Translations under genes and position numbers: made by a program
DNA from: Clostridia bacterium
GTDB taxonomy: Bacteria; Bacillota; Clostridia; UMGS1883
NCBI GenBank assembly: GCA_017411435.1
Contig: JAFQQD010000012.1
Coordinates: forward strand, 1-34,556
Direction of reading: 5' to 3'
DNA length: 34,556 nt
In this document: positions 12,816-19,528 of the stretch, piece after piece
How positions within the stretch are numbered: the stretch's first letter is position 1
How the letters are laid out: each line of letters begins with the position of its first letter
Notes under the pieces: model-generated
The model's database searches: none
What the model was told of the DNA's origin: nothing
Seen by the model: the letters and a program-made list of their open reading frames with translations, nothing else

Positions 12816-12988
12816 CGGAAGGTCTTATGATGGCGGTTGCTGCACTTGGCGAGCAGGTGCAGGAACTTAAGAAACAGTTGGAAGTTAAGGACTTTATGCT
12901 TGAGAAGGCGAGAAAAGCACTTTTCGAGGCGGAAAAGGAGAACGAAGAATTAAGGCGTGAAGAAATCAAAAAGGCATTGGAAGAATAA
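12812..12988 (+). CDS. Small coiled-coil protein
   Basis: A 58-residue protein (MTEGLMMAVAALGEQVQELK, then charged heptads to the end). Almost certainly a short coiled coil. ATGA overlap with the membrane protein gene and GGAGG upstream fix the start at 12812. Unknown function. Confidence 0.65.
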   Translation: MTEGLMMAVAALGEQVQELKKQLEVKDFMLEKARKALFEAEKENEELRREEIKKALEE

Positions 12989-13000
12989 GGAGGGGGGCAT

Positions 13001-13219
13001 ATGACTGTTGAAGAGGCGGAAAGAGCCTTTCGCGAGATGCTTCCTTGTGAATTGCTTGGATGGGACTGTTTTTATAGAGAGGACAGGAATTTAGGAAGAC
13101 CGATAAAAATTGTATATGAAAAAGGCGGGTCGCTCCTCACGAGCGTCTCGCTTGTATTCGGGGATGAACGGTGTATTGTGGAATATCCCATAGAAAGACT
13201 TAAACTGGTGGAAAATTAA
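13001..13219 (+). CDS. Hypothetical 72-residue early protein
   Basis: MTVEEAERAFREMLPCELLG then WDCFYREDRNLGRPIKIVYE. AAGGAGG precedes the ATG. Mixed alpha/beta pattern; no family recognised. It precedes the large SANT-type gene by about 30 bases. Confidence 0.65.
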   Translation: MTVEEAERAFREMLPCELLGWDCFYREDRNLGRPIKIVYEKGGSLLTSVSLVFGDERCIVEYPIERLKLVEN

Positions 13220-13250
13220 ATTAAGGAGATGTGTGTAAGGAGGTGGAATT

Positions 13251-14429
13251 TTGGGACAAGCCAAAAACTGGACCACTGATGAGATAGATTATCTCGAGGA
13301 ATCATGGGGAAATAAATCTCTCCCCGCAATTGCTTCTCACCTGAACAGGAGCGTTGGAGGGGTAAGGCTGAAAGCGACAAGGCTGAACCTTGGCCGAGTG
13401 CTCGAAAGCGGAGAATATGTGACTTTTAATCAACTTGTGAAGGCGGTAACCGGGGGGAGTAATAGTCACACATACCACCTTACAAGCTGGGTTAAAAACA
13501 GGAATTTCCCAATACACACAAAGCGGGTAAAGGATAACACCTTCAGAATTGTGTACATAAATGAGTTTTGGAAATGGGCCGAGAAAAACCGGAGTTTTAT
13601 TGATTTCTCAAAGATGGAGCCGCTTATACTTGGGAAAGAACCTGAATGGGTGCCCGAGCAGAGAAAGAGAGATTTCGAGGCGTTTTCTTTGCAACGCAAG
13701 GATGTATGGACACCGCAGGAGGACTCAAGGCTAAAGTTGCTGTTAAAACAACAACGATATGGATACGCAGAACTGTCGCAAATGCTGAACCGCAGTGCCG
13801 GAGCAATACAGAGAAGATGCACAGACCTTGGCATAAAAGACAGGCCGGTAAGGGCGGACAACCACGGAGACCAAGCAACATGGACCGAAGAGATGTACGA
13901 AATTGTAGCGGAAGGAATACGCAAAGGAGAAAGTTATGCTTCCATAGGCTTGAAAATCGGAAAATCAGAAAAGGCCATACGCGGGAAAGTATATACTGTT
14001 TATCTTACTGAAAATGCAGACAAGGTTCGAGAGATGTTAGGAAGCAACGGTTGGGGGCACGGTGCTCCTGAACCAAACATAAAGCAAGCACTTTCGTTGT
14101 CTGCTCGCAGAAGTGAATGCAAAAAACTTCTTTCGACATTAACAGGGTTGCTGCGGTACAGAATGAACAGTCTCGGATACGAGCCGTACTGGCAGCGGCA
14201 TATGTGCATGAAGTGGGATGATTTCAAAGGGTGCAGTGCGGGGTGCTCGAGTTGTGACGAGTGCACTGAATTTGAGAGAATCAAACCGCAGGGCTGCGCT
14301 CGATGCGGGAAAACATTTTATGAAAGAGTAAGGAATAGGTTCTGTGCCGATTGCCGGCTTGCGAGAAAGAAAAAAGCTCAAAAGAAATGGTGTATTGTAA
14401 ATTCGATGAAGAACAGGAGATGTGTGTAA
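13251..14429 (+). CDS. Three-SANT/Myb-like DNA-binding protein with zinc finger
   Basis: A 392-residue protein starting at TTG with AAGGAGG 7 bases upstream. Three SANT/HTH-like repeats begin at WTTDEIDYLEESWG (~6), VWTPQEDSRLKLLL (~150) and TWTEEMYEIVAEGI (~207). The C-terminus has two Cys clusters (CSAGCSSCDEC; CARCGKTFYERVRNRFCADC) and a basic tail. The layout fits sequence-specific DNA binding, perhaps a late-gene activator or replication-linked factor. Proteins of this shape are common in Firmicutes phage early regions; the function is not established to my knowledge. Confidence 0.75.
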   Translation: MGQAKNWTTDEIDYLEESWGNKSLPAIASHLNRSVGGVRLKATRLNLGRVLESGEYVTFNQLVKAVTGGSNSHTYHLTSWVKNRNFPIHTKRVKDNTFRIVYINEFWKWAEKNRSFIDFSKMEPLILGKEPEWVPEQRKRDFEAFSLQRKDVWTPQEDSRLKLLLKQQRYGYAELSQMLNRSAGAIQRRCTDLGIKDRPVRADNHGDQATWTEEMYEIVAEGIRKGESYASIGLKIGKSEKAIRGKVYTVYLTENADKVREMLGSNGWGHGAPEPNIKQALSLSARRSECKKLLSTLTGLLRYRMNSLGYEPYWQRHMCMKWDDFKGCSAGCSSCDECTEFERIKPQGCARCGKTFYERVRNRFCADCRLARKKKAQKKWCIVNSMKNRRCV

Positions 14430-14498
14430 ATGAAAAGGATTTTACAAGGGTTCGGAACATACCGAAAGTACAGAGGTAAAAGACATGGAAGAAGTTAA
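14430..14498 (+). CDS. Possible 22-residue basic micro-ORF
   Basis: Starts one base after the stop of the SANT gene, so reinitiation is possible, and overlaps the next gene by 14 bases. Product MKRILQGFGTYRKYRGKR then HGRS, strongly basic. No independent ribosome-binding site; it may be only a coupling device for the next gene. Confidence 0.3.
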   Translation: MKRILQGFGTYRKYRGKRHGRS

Positions 14499-14682
14499 AG
14501 GTTGTATTACCTGCGCTTACATTATGAAAAAGTGCAGCGGAGACTGTGACAGATGTGGAAGAGTGCTTGACCGTGGGCTTGAGGAGTCTGGATGCAAGTG
14601 TATCGAGTGCTATGACGAGAAGACGGGCGAGTTCAGATACTACGAACCGAGCGAGGAACTTCTCAGTCTTATAGGAAGGTAA
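14485..14682 (+). CDS. Cysteine-rich small protein
   Basis: A 65-residue protein with eight Cys in the first ~45 residues (CITCAY, CSGDCDRCGRV, CKCIEC), enough for two zinc sites. AGAGG precedes the ATG. Unknown function; probably a zinc-ribbon-like nucleic-acid or protein-binding module. Confidence 0.65.
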   Translation: MEEVKGCITCAYIMKKCSGDCDRCGRVLDRGLEESGCKCIECYDEKTGEFRYYEPSEELLSLIGR

Positions 14683-14692
14683 TTGAGGCGGA

Positions 14693-14720
14693 GAGATTCT
14701 TCGCTTTGCTCAGAATGACA
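14693..14720 (+). repeat. Interspersed repeat R, copy 2
   Basis: GAGATTCTTCGC...CTCAGAATGACA in an intergenic gap between two cysteine-rich early genes. Confidence 0.9.
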
Positions 14721-14754
14721 GCTGATGAAATAAACGAAAGGAGGGCACGGAATA

Positions 14755-15081
14755 ATGCGCGGAGATTTCGAAAAAAGAAAAAGGATGTGTCTGTTTTGCG
14801 GTATGAAATTCAAGCCACAACGCGCAGATCAGAAATACTGCTGCAGAGAGTGTTATAAAAGAGCAGTTCAAAACAAAGATACGATGGGGTGTGCAGAAAG
14901 CACATCCCCCTCGTGCGTTAATGCGGAGCGGAAGTCTTTGGCAGCATCAGAGCGTTGGAAGCGCATGAGTTGGAAAGAGATAACAGTGGAATGCGCACGA
15001 TTGCACCTTACATACGGACAGGCGCAGCAGATGTATTATAACAATACTTTGCCCGAGGATTTTGGATTGGGAGGGGAATAA
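14755..15081 (+). CDS. Zinc-finger protein with HTH-like tail
   Basis: A 108-residue protein. Residues ~10-35 (MCLFCGMKFKPQRADQKYCC plus RECYKRAV) form a CxxC...CxxxC zinc finger of the kind seen in phage and MerR-adjacent proteins. The end has MSWKEITVECARLHLTYGQA, helix-turn-helix-like. GAAAGGAGG lies 8 bases before the ATG. Probably DNA binding. Confidence 0.7.
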   Translation: MRGDFEKRKRMCLFCGMKFKPQRADQKYCCRECYKRAVQNKDTMGCAESTSPSCVNAERKSLAASERWKRMSWKEITVECARLHLTYGQAQQMYYNNTLPEDFGLGGE

Positions 15082-15084
15082 GAA

Positions 15085-15492
15085 ATGCAGAATGCGGAGT
15101 GCGGAATGCAGAATGATAAAATGACGAATGAAGAGGTTATAAAGGCTTTTATAGAAACTTATGAACAGTACAACGCAAAAGGGGGCAGTAGGACTTTTGT
15201 TTATGAAGAAGTCCTTGACCTCATCAACCGCCAAAAGGCAAATCTTGATGATAAAGAGGAAACCATACAATTTGCCGACAAGGAAATTAAAAGATTAAAT
15301 GCAGAGATTGAGCGATACAAGGGCGTTATAAAAATTCTTGAGAATGATGTCAAGGATGCGTGGGAGAGTGCGGTGAAAGAGTTCGCTCATCTGATTATTG
15401 ATAAGGCTGAATCAGGGGGGGGGGTAATACACGCGATGGATATCCCCGACTATGTAGTAGACTTTCTGAAGGAGAAGAAAAATGAGAAATAG
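15085..15492 (+). CDS. Coiled-coil early protein with repeat-derived N-terminus and G10 tract
   Basis: A 135-residue protein. The first 12 residues (MQNAECGMQNDK) come from repeat family S; the proper body begins MTNEEVIKAFIETYEQYNAK, residue 13. GGAGGGG is well placed for the ATG at 15085, so the repeat appears to be translated. A heptad region (FADKEIKRLNAEIERYKGVI) follows. Bases 15415-15424 are ten consecutive G (in frame Ser-Gly-Gly-Gly-Val), a slippage-prone tract. It overlaps the next gene by 11 bases. Function unknown. Confidence 0.65.
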   Translation: MQNAECGMQNDKMTNEEVIKAFIETYEQYNAKGGSRTFVYEEVLDLINRQKANLDDKEETIQFADKEIKRLNAEIERYKGVIKILENDVKDAWESAVKEFAHLIIDKAESGGGVIHAMDIPDYVVDFLKEKKNEK

Positions 15493-15820
15493 ATTGATTG
15501 AGTTAATAAATAGCAGAATATGTGCGACAGTAATTGAGGTGGAACGAATTGCCGACTATCTTCTTGAAAACGGTGTAATTGTTCCTCCCTTCAAAGTAAA
15601 AGTCGGCGATACTGCATACTTCGTTATCGAAGATACGGTTGCAGGTGAAAAGTACATATCGCCCGAGAAGGTTGTGGATATCTGCACGAAAGGATTCTAC
15701 ACATCGGGACACGCGGACAGCGATGAGAACGGAGATTTGTGGCTGTGGTCTGATGTTGACAAGATGGTATTCTTCAGTGAGACTGAAGCGAAGGAAATGC
15801 TGAAGGGTGGTGCGAAGTGA
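15482..15820 (+). CDS. Hypothetical early protein (112 aa)
   Basis: MRNRLIELINSRICATVIEV with an N-terminal helix, then VKVGDTAYFVIED, the start of a small beta-rich domain found in phage hypothetical proteins. AAGGAG upstream. It ends in KGGAK, encoded by a 17-base sequence repeated at the end of the next gene. Confidence 0.65.
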   Translation: MRNRLIELINSRICATVIEVERIADYLLENGVIVPPFKVKVGDTAYFVIEDTVAGEKYISPEKVVDICTKGFYTSGHADSDENGDLWLWSDVDKMVFFSETEAKEMLKGGAK

Positions 15821-15987
15821 CGGAAGAGATTAGTTGTTCTCAAGAGGTGGCAAAGGCCTTATGTGACTGCAGCGAAACAATGCTTGTAGTTCCTGTGAAA
15901 GAAAGAGAATCTCTTGCTCGAATAATTGAGGCACTTTCCCGAAGTCTCGAAATATTAAATCGTATCGAGAAGGGTGGTGCGAAGTAA
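15817..15987 (+). CDS. Hypothetical 56-residue protein (GTG start)
   Basis: The GTG overlaps the previous stop (GTGA). Product VTEEISCSQEVAKALCDCSE, then a helical half ending IEKGGAK. The final 17 bases duplicate the final 17 bases of the preceding gene, suggesting the ORF arose or was inserted by recombination between short repeats. Three Cys in the first half. Unknown function. Confidence 0.5.
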   Translation: MTEEISCSQEVAKALCDCSETMLVVPVKERESLARIIEALSRSLEILNRIEKGGAK

Positions 15988-15990
15988 TGA

Positions 15991-16018
15991 GAGATTCTTC
16001 GCGATGCTCAGAATGACA
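15991..16018 (+). repeat. Interspersed repeat R, copy 3
   Basis: GAGATTCTTCGC...CTCAGAATGACA directly after the 56-residue gene. Together with an ATG at 15988 it makes a meaningless 9-codon frame ending SRCSE-stop. Confidence 0.9.
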
Positions 16019-16053
16019 ATTTATTAAAAAAAACAGAAGGAGTTGGAAAAACC

Positions 16054-16374
16054 GTGAAAAAGATTTTTATGTTGATTTATAAAGTTTTTGGAAAGAGAAG
16101 ATATATAGTGCCAAAAAAGTATACATTTAGTAGCCAGGTGGCTTTTGTTTACGAGCCAACCATAGAAAAAATTGAGAAAGCGAAACAAACAGTAGTTGAA
16201 GATTTGTGTAACGAAATAAGGAATTTGGCAAACGAATACCCCGAATATTTCTTTGTCATTAATAAACCTATAAAGGTTCTATTCAATAAAATCGCATATA
16301 CAGTAGGGGCTAAATTAATAGCCCCTACCATTGATGAAAGAAAAATCATCAAAAATAGGAATTATAAAGACTGA
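16054..16374 (+). CDS. Hypothetical 106-residue protein
   Basis: GTG start with AAGGAG 11 bases upstream. Basic protein (MKKIFMLIYKVFGKRRYIVP at the start), a central helix IEKIEKAKQTVVEDL and a basic end. No family recognised. It is less GC-rich than its neighbours, which may indicate separate acquisition. Confidence 0.55.
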   Translation: MKKIFMLIYKVFGKRRYIVPKKYTFSSQVAFVYEPTIEKIEKAKQTVVEDLCNEIRNLANEYPEYFFVINKPIKVLFNKIAYTVGAKLIAPTIDERKIIKNRNYKD

Positions 16375-16421
16375 GGTTTTGAAAAAAGCCGACAGAAGAT
16401 TTGAAAAGGAGATGGAAAAAG

Positions 16422-16958
16422 GTGAAAAAGATTTTAGATAGCGGGGACAGGACGGAGTTTCCTTCGGGGGCGGTTCGGGACATGCAGGAAGGGAAGGGAC
16501 GGTGCGACCTTCTCCCTATGGATGTGGTTGCCGGTATTTTCGGAGAAACGAAACAGGGTGTGTGCAAGAGAATTTTTCAGTTTCAGGACACGGGAGATAT
16601 AAACTATCTTGAAATTGCACTTGACACCTTTGCCGAGGTTCGCGGACAGAGTATGCAGACGATTCTGCTTGATGTGGCGAAACATTTTGAAGAAGGTGCG
16701 AAAAAGTATGGCGAAAACAACTGGAGAAAGGGTATACCCGTAAGGTGCTACATAGATAGCGCGATAAGGCATTATCTGAAGTGGCTCCGGGGAGATGTGG
16801 ACGAGCCTCACGACAGAGCGTTTGGATGGAATATACTTTGCGCTATATGGACCTGTAAAAATATGCCGGAACTTAATGATTATAAGAAGGAGGGGGCGCA
16901 GAGTGCGGAATACGGAGTGCGGAGTTCAGAACGAGACTCTTCGCAATGCTCAGAGTGA
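16422..16958 (+). CDS. DUF5664-like dATP/dGTP diphosphohydrolase-type protein
   Basis: A 178-residue protein with the family blocks RTEFPSGAVRDMQEGKGRCD, HFEEGAKKYGENNWRKGIP and DEPHDRAFGWN. This family (dGTP_diPhyd_N) includes phage enzymes that trim purine dNTP pools. The GTG at 16422 has AAGGAGATGG upstream. The last ~20 residues (GAQSAEYGVRSSERDSSQCS, then E) are not family sequence: they are translated from repeats S and R, and repeat R provides the stop codon. No PurZ or DpoZ partner is present, so a Z-genome role is not supported. Confidence 0.75.
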   Translation: MKKILDSGDRTEFPSGAVRDMQEGKGRCDLLPMDVVAGIFGETKQGVCKRIFQFQDTGDINYLEIALDTFAEVRGQSMQTILLDVAKHFEEGAKKYGENNWRKGIPVRCYIDSAIRHYLKWLRGDVDEPHDRAFGWNILCAIWTCKNMPELNDYKKEGAQSAEYGVRSSERDSSQCSE

Positions 16959-16960
16959 CA
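16900..16960 (+). repeat. Compound repeat S + R (copy 4)
   Basis: AGTGCGGAATACGGAGTGCG is followed by a diverged R copy (GAGACTCTTCGC...CTCAGAGTGACA). It is read in two frames: as the tail of the DUF5664-like gene and as the start of the next gene. Confidence 0.85.
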
Positions 16961-17172
16961 TTGGACTAAAAAAGGTTTTCGAACTTATAGAAAAGAAATA
17001 CGAGGAAAACAAGAAGCGCGAATACATACGGCAGCCTCTTGCTTACACTTTGTATAAAGTGTGGCGGTATATCGAAGAAATCGAGGTCGAAAGAAATAAT
17101 GAAAAACGGAAAGAAACCTACCAGAGCCCAAAGAGTTATCATAGAAGAAAAATATCATCTCAACAGCGATAA
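16903..17172 (+). CDS. Hypothetical protein with repeat-derived start
   Basis: An 89-residue protein. The GTG at 16903 has AAGGAGG ~10 bases upstream and lies inside repeat S, so about the first 20 residues (VRNTECGVQNETLRNAQSD) are repeat-encoded. The body, KKVFELIEKKYEENKKREYI then LAYTLYKVWRYIEE, is helical. It overlaps the DUF5664-like gene by 56 bases and the next gene by 74 bases, in different frames. Unknown function. Confidence 0.5.
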   Translation: MRNTECGVQNETLRNAQSDIGLKKVFELIEKKYEENKKREYIRQPLAYTLYKVWRYIEEIEVERNNEKRKETYQSPKSYHRRKISSQQR

Positions 17173-17266
17173 CTGGCTTGTGGCGAAAAATACTCCAAAA
17201 GAAATGCTGATTGTACACAGAGATACGGGCAGAACAAGAACTATACCCAAAGGAAGCCAGGAATGA
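17099..17266 (+). CDS. DUF6906-like small protein
   Basis: A 55-residue protein, MKNGKKPTRAQRVIIEEKYH then SDNWLVAKNTPKEMLIVHRD, which fits the DUF6906 family of small phage proteins (unknown function). GAGG lies about 8 bases upstream. The 74-base overlap with the preceding gene is unusually long; the family match makes this the more certain of the two. Confidence 0.7.
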   Translation: MKNGKKPTRAQRVIIEEKYHLNSDNWLVAKNTPKEMLIVHRDTGRTRTIPKGSQE

Positions 17267-17272
17267 AGAATG

Positions 17273-17361
17273 GAGATTCTTCGTGATGCTCAGAATGACA
17301 ATAGGGTTTGCATCAGCAAACCCTACCATCACTCCGCACTCCGCATTTCGAATTCAGCATT
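17273..17361 (+). repeat. Repeat R copy 5, terminator-like hairpin, inverted repeat S
   Basis: R at 17273-17300 is followed by a 10-bp hairpin TAGGGTTTGC/GCAAACCCTA (17302-17325) and then an inverted copy of S (ACTCCGCACTCCGCATTTCG). A further TATATATAAA/TTTATATATA pair spans 17362-17413. Confidence 0.8.
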
Positions 17362-17429
17362 TATATATAAATGAAAGGGAATTTGAGAATAAACTCCTTT
17401 TCCTTTATATATAGAGATTTATCAAATCA

Positions 17430-17850
17430 AAAATACATATGAAATTTTATTTGAGAAGTGATAATTATTGGTTTCATATTAAAAATATGCAGATTTTATG
17501 CGGTGTAGATATACGAGATGCAATTTTCGGTGTGATTGGTTTGAAAAATTCAAAGAACGCGCGCGCGTTCTTTAGGGGAATCGAGCCTGAGCGCCGCCTG
17601 TGGCGGATGAAGCGAAGGCGCAGAGTTGTGCAGCGGTCGACAGATGGCAAGGCGATTTATTGCCGCGGACAGATGTCGGGTACCGCCAGCGAGCATGGGT
17701 ACCGAGCCCACATACAAAAAAGGTAGGGAACACCGGCGCAGATACCAACTGCGCAAATTATAAATAACGGATGTTCTTATGTGGGCTCGGTTAGAGGCTA
17801 ACTAATCAACCATTGTTGGATAACAGGGGTTATAAATTAGTTTGCAATAA
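17430..17850. other. Structured non-coding region, candidate Rep origin
   Basis: About 420 bases without a credible gene, directly upstream of the HUH-type Rep gene. It holds a perfect 22-bp palindrome (17552-17573, AAAGAACGCGC and its mirror), CCGCC/GGCGG (17594-17606), GGCAA/TTGCC (17646-17664), GGGTACCG direct repeats at 17678 and 17697, and a perfect 14-bp inverted repeat ACCGAGCCCACATA (17701-17714)/TATGTGGGCTCGGT (17778-17791) enclosing GCGCAG/CTGCGC. A three-way-junction-like set follows (ACTAAT...ATTAGT with CAAC/GTTG and TAAC/GTTA). It could be a double-strand origin with a cruciform nick site, or a large structured RNA. Confidence 0.5.
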
Positions 17851-17878
17851 GAGATTCTTCACTCCGTTCAGAATGACA
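17851..17878 (+). repeat. Interspersed repeat R, copy 6
   Basis: GAGATTCTTCACTCCGTTCA then GAATGACA, a diverged copy between the structured region and the Rep gene. Confidence 0.85.
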
Positions 17879-17913
17879 GTGAGGATAAAGACGAGATATA
17901 TGAGGTGTGAAAA

Positions 17914-18789
17914 ATGCAAAACGGATACTGGGTTATAAGAACATACATATCAGGAAATGTGGGAGAGAAAATCAAATACTGGGTATCGGGCAATAAGCCT
18001 GTGAGAAGTAAGAGAAGAGTGACCTCTGATGTAAACAAGGTTGAGAAGAATGAAAAGCAGAGTGAAAAGAATCTTGCGAGGATCCTCAACACAAATTTTG
18101 GAGCACAGGGCGGTGTACTTGTAGGACTTGATTATTCCGATGAGGCATACAAGAAGCTCTTCGGAGGGTGTAAAGACCTTCAGGAAGTAATAGAGTGTGC
18201 GAAGCATCAGGCGTCTTTGTGTCTGCGCAGAGTTCAGAGAGAGGCAAAGAAGAGAGGTGTTGAGGTTAAGGCTGCCATTGTGACGGCTGACCTTGACGGA
18301 GAAACAAAAGAAAGCGTGAGAGTACATCATCACATCGTGGTAAATAGCGAGGCGGCGGAACTCTTTGGCGAGAAGTGGAAACACGGCAAGACTGCCGACT
18401 ACGAGTACCTCTATAACGACCAGAAGGACAGAACTCCGCTTGCGCATTATCTTATGAGTCAGATAAGCCATATTCACGGTGGAAAGGCGTACATAACAAC
18501 AAAGAACCTTGAGAGACCGAAATGCATAGACCGTATTGCAAAGAACGGATCGGAGATAAGCCTTCCGAAGAACAGCGCTCTTATATACAGGAGCGCACAT
18601 GCAGCGGGACTTAATCAATATCTCCGTTATATGATTCTTGAAGATTCTCAAGCGCGGAGTGACGAGAGGGACGAGGTAGCCTGCGGGGACGGGGTGTTTT
18701 TTGTTAGCCGAAGGCGTAACAAAAACGACCCGTCCCCAAAAGAAGGTGCACAAAAAATGGACCTGTCCCCAAACACAGAAGTTAATTAA
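17914..18789 (+). CDS. HUH-type replication initiator-like protein
   Basis: A 291-residue protein. The VRVHHHIVV block (residues ~139-147) fits motif 2 of HUH endonucleases (His ligands for the metal), and TPLAHYLMSQIS (~169-180) carries a candidate catalytic Tyr, though the Lys often seen in YxxK is absent. The pattern matches rolling-circle-type Rep proteins common in Firmicutes prophages, as I remember it. Such proteins nick one strand at an origin and prime replication. No polymerase or helicase gene is seen, so replication would rely on Rep plus host enzymes. The last ~30 residues (GVFFVSRRRNKNDPSPK and on) come from repeat family T and are not part of the fold. GAGGTG precedes the ATG. 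Confidence 0.7.
   Translation: MQNGYWVIRTYISGNVGEKIKYWVSGNKPVRSKRRVTSDVNKVEKNEKQSEKNLARILNTNFGAQGGVLVGLDYSDEAYKKLFGGCKDLQEVIECAKHQASLCLRRVQREAKKRGVEVKAAIVTADLDGETKESVRVHHHIVVNSEAAELFGEKWKHGKTADYEYLYNDQKDRTPLAHYLMSQISHIHGGKAYITTKNLERPKCIDRIAKNGSEISLPKNSALIYRSAHAAGLNQYLRYMILEDSQARSDERDEVACGDGVFFVSRRRNKNDPSPKEGAQKMDLSPNTEVN
18685..18775 (+). repeat. Repeat T, copy 1 (GGGGAC...GTCCCC palindrome)
   Basis: GGGGACGGGGTG... with an inner hairpin around GCCGAAGGC and closing CCGTCCCC, followed by a half copy. It encodes the C-terminal tail of the Rep-like protein. Other copies lie at 30203-30320 and 30468-30525. Confidence 0.85.
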
Positions 18790-18844
18790 ATAGATTTCAA
18801 ATGCTCGCTTAATGCGGGTTATTTGGCGTGAAAGGAGAATGGAA

Positions 18845-19123
18845 ATGAAAAAGAAGGCGGCAGAGGCGCTTGCACAAAAACGCCAGAGAATAATAGAGGG
18901 GCTTGAGAGGCTTCTTCGGGAGAGAAAGAAAAGTATAGCCCTGCTCCAGAGGGAAAAAAGAGGGCTTGAACAGGTTGTACAGATGCTCAGCGCAATTATT
19001 CTTGAGGGTATAGAGCGCAGCGGCAGAGTGGAAATAAAAAAGGCGGATATTTCTGAAGGCCTGCGCAGCGGCTACACTGTAAGCCAGACAGAGGATGCGT
19101 ATGTTATCGAGAGGGTGGTATAA
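18845..19123 (+). CDS. Small coiled-coil early protein
   Basis: A 92-residue protein (MKKKAAEALAQKRQRIIEGL, continuing as a long basic helix, then a short folded end SGYTVSQTEDAYVIERVV). AAAGGAG is 8 bases before this ATG, better than the ATG at 18839. Unknown function. Ends one base before the next gene. Confidence 0.65.
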   Translation: MKKKAAEALAQKRQRIIEGLERLLRERKKSIALLQREKRGLEQVVQMLSAIILEGIERSGRVEIKKADISEGLRSGYTVSQTEDAYVIERVV

Positions 19124-19124
19124 T

Positions 19125-19325
19125 ATGCCTAAAGAGATGTGCTGTCCGTATTTTAGTTACGAGATAGTAAAAAATGATGCCAGGGTTGGCGTCAAATGTA
19201 AGGGCGCTACTATAAGGTTCCCGAACAAAGAAGCGAGAAGGATGTTCGTTTATCCGTATTGCGGAAGTGTAAAGGGGTTTAATGAATGCCCTGTATATAA
19301 ATTTTTGGAGAGCAGCGGTCAATAA
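19125..19325 (+). CDS. Cysteine-containing small protein
   Basis: A 66-residue protein with MCCPYFSYE near the start, later VGVKCKGATIRFPN, YPYCGS and NECPVYKF: five Cys that could form a zinc knuckle. It closes the early block; its stop lies within the terminator hairpin. Unknown function. Confidence 0.65.
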   Translation: MPKEMCCPYFSYEIVKNDARVGVKCKGATIRFPNKEARRMFVYPYCGSVKGFNECPVYKFLESSGQ

Positions 19326-19341
19326 GTGACTGCTGCTTTTT
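19311..19341 (+). terminator. Terminator at the end of the early block
   Basis: AGCAGCGGTCA pairs with TGACTGCTGCT (one G-T pair) around a 5-base loop, followed by TTTTTG. It marks the border between early and late genes. Confidence 0.85.
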
Positions 19342-19352
19342 GTGTGGAGAGC

Positions 19353-19366
19353 GAGATTCTTCGCTG
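19353..19366 (+). repeat. Interspersed repeat R, truncated copy 7
   Basis: Only GAGATTCTTCGCTG remains; the CTCAGAATGACA half is missing. Confidence 0.6.
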
Positions 19367-19394
19367 CAGGAAAATTGGAGAAATCGGAGGGTTT

Positions 19395-19517
19395 ATGCGT
19401 GCGGGTATGCAAATGCGCGGGCGCACCCGTGCGCGAAATGGAAGAAACGGGCATAGCACGACAACTGAACACGACACAATTATAATAAAGACAACAGAGG
19501 AAAAACAGGGCGGATAA
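19395..19517 (+). CDS. Possible 40-residue basic protein
   Basis: MRAGMQMRGRTRARNGRNG, then a Thr-rich end TEHDTIIIKTTEEKQGG. GGAGGG lies only a few bases before the ATG. A GCGCGGG/CCCGTGCGC hairpin lies within it. Could be a real leader gene for TerS or a chance frame; nothing recognisable. Confidence 0.3.
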   Translation: MRAGMQMRGRTRARNGRNGHSTTTEHDTIIIKTTEEKQGG

Positions 19518-19528
19518 TACTTCGATGG

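Noticed and set aside
16422-16958. Z-genome (2-aminoadenine) biosynthesis system
   Set aside because: Only the DUF5664-like protein is present; no PurZ-like or DpoZ-like gene, and the family is widespread in ordinary phages.
17439-17726. 95-residue frame over the structured region
   Set aside because: No ribosome-binding site, Arg-rich low-quality sequence, and it crosses a perfect 22-bp palindrome and several hairpins.
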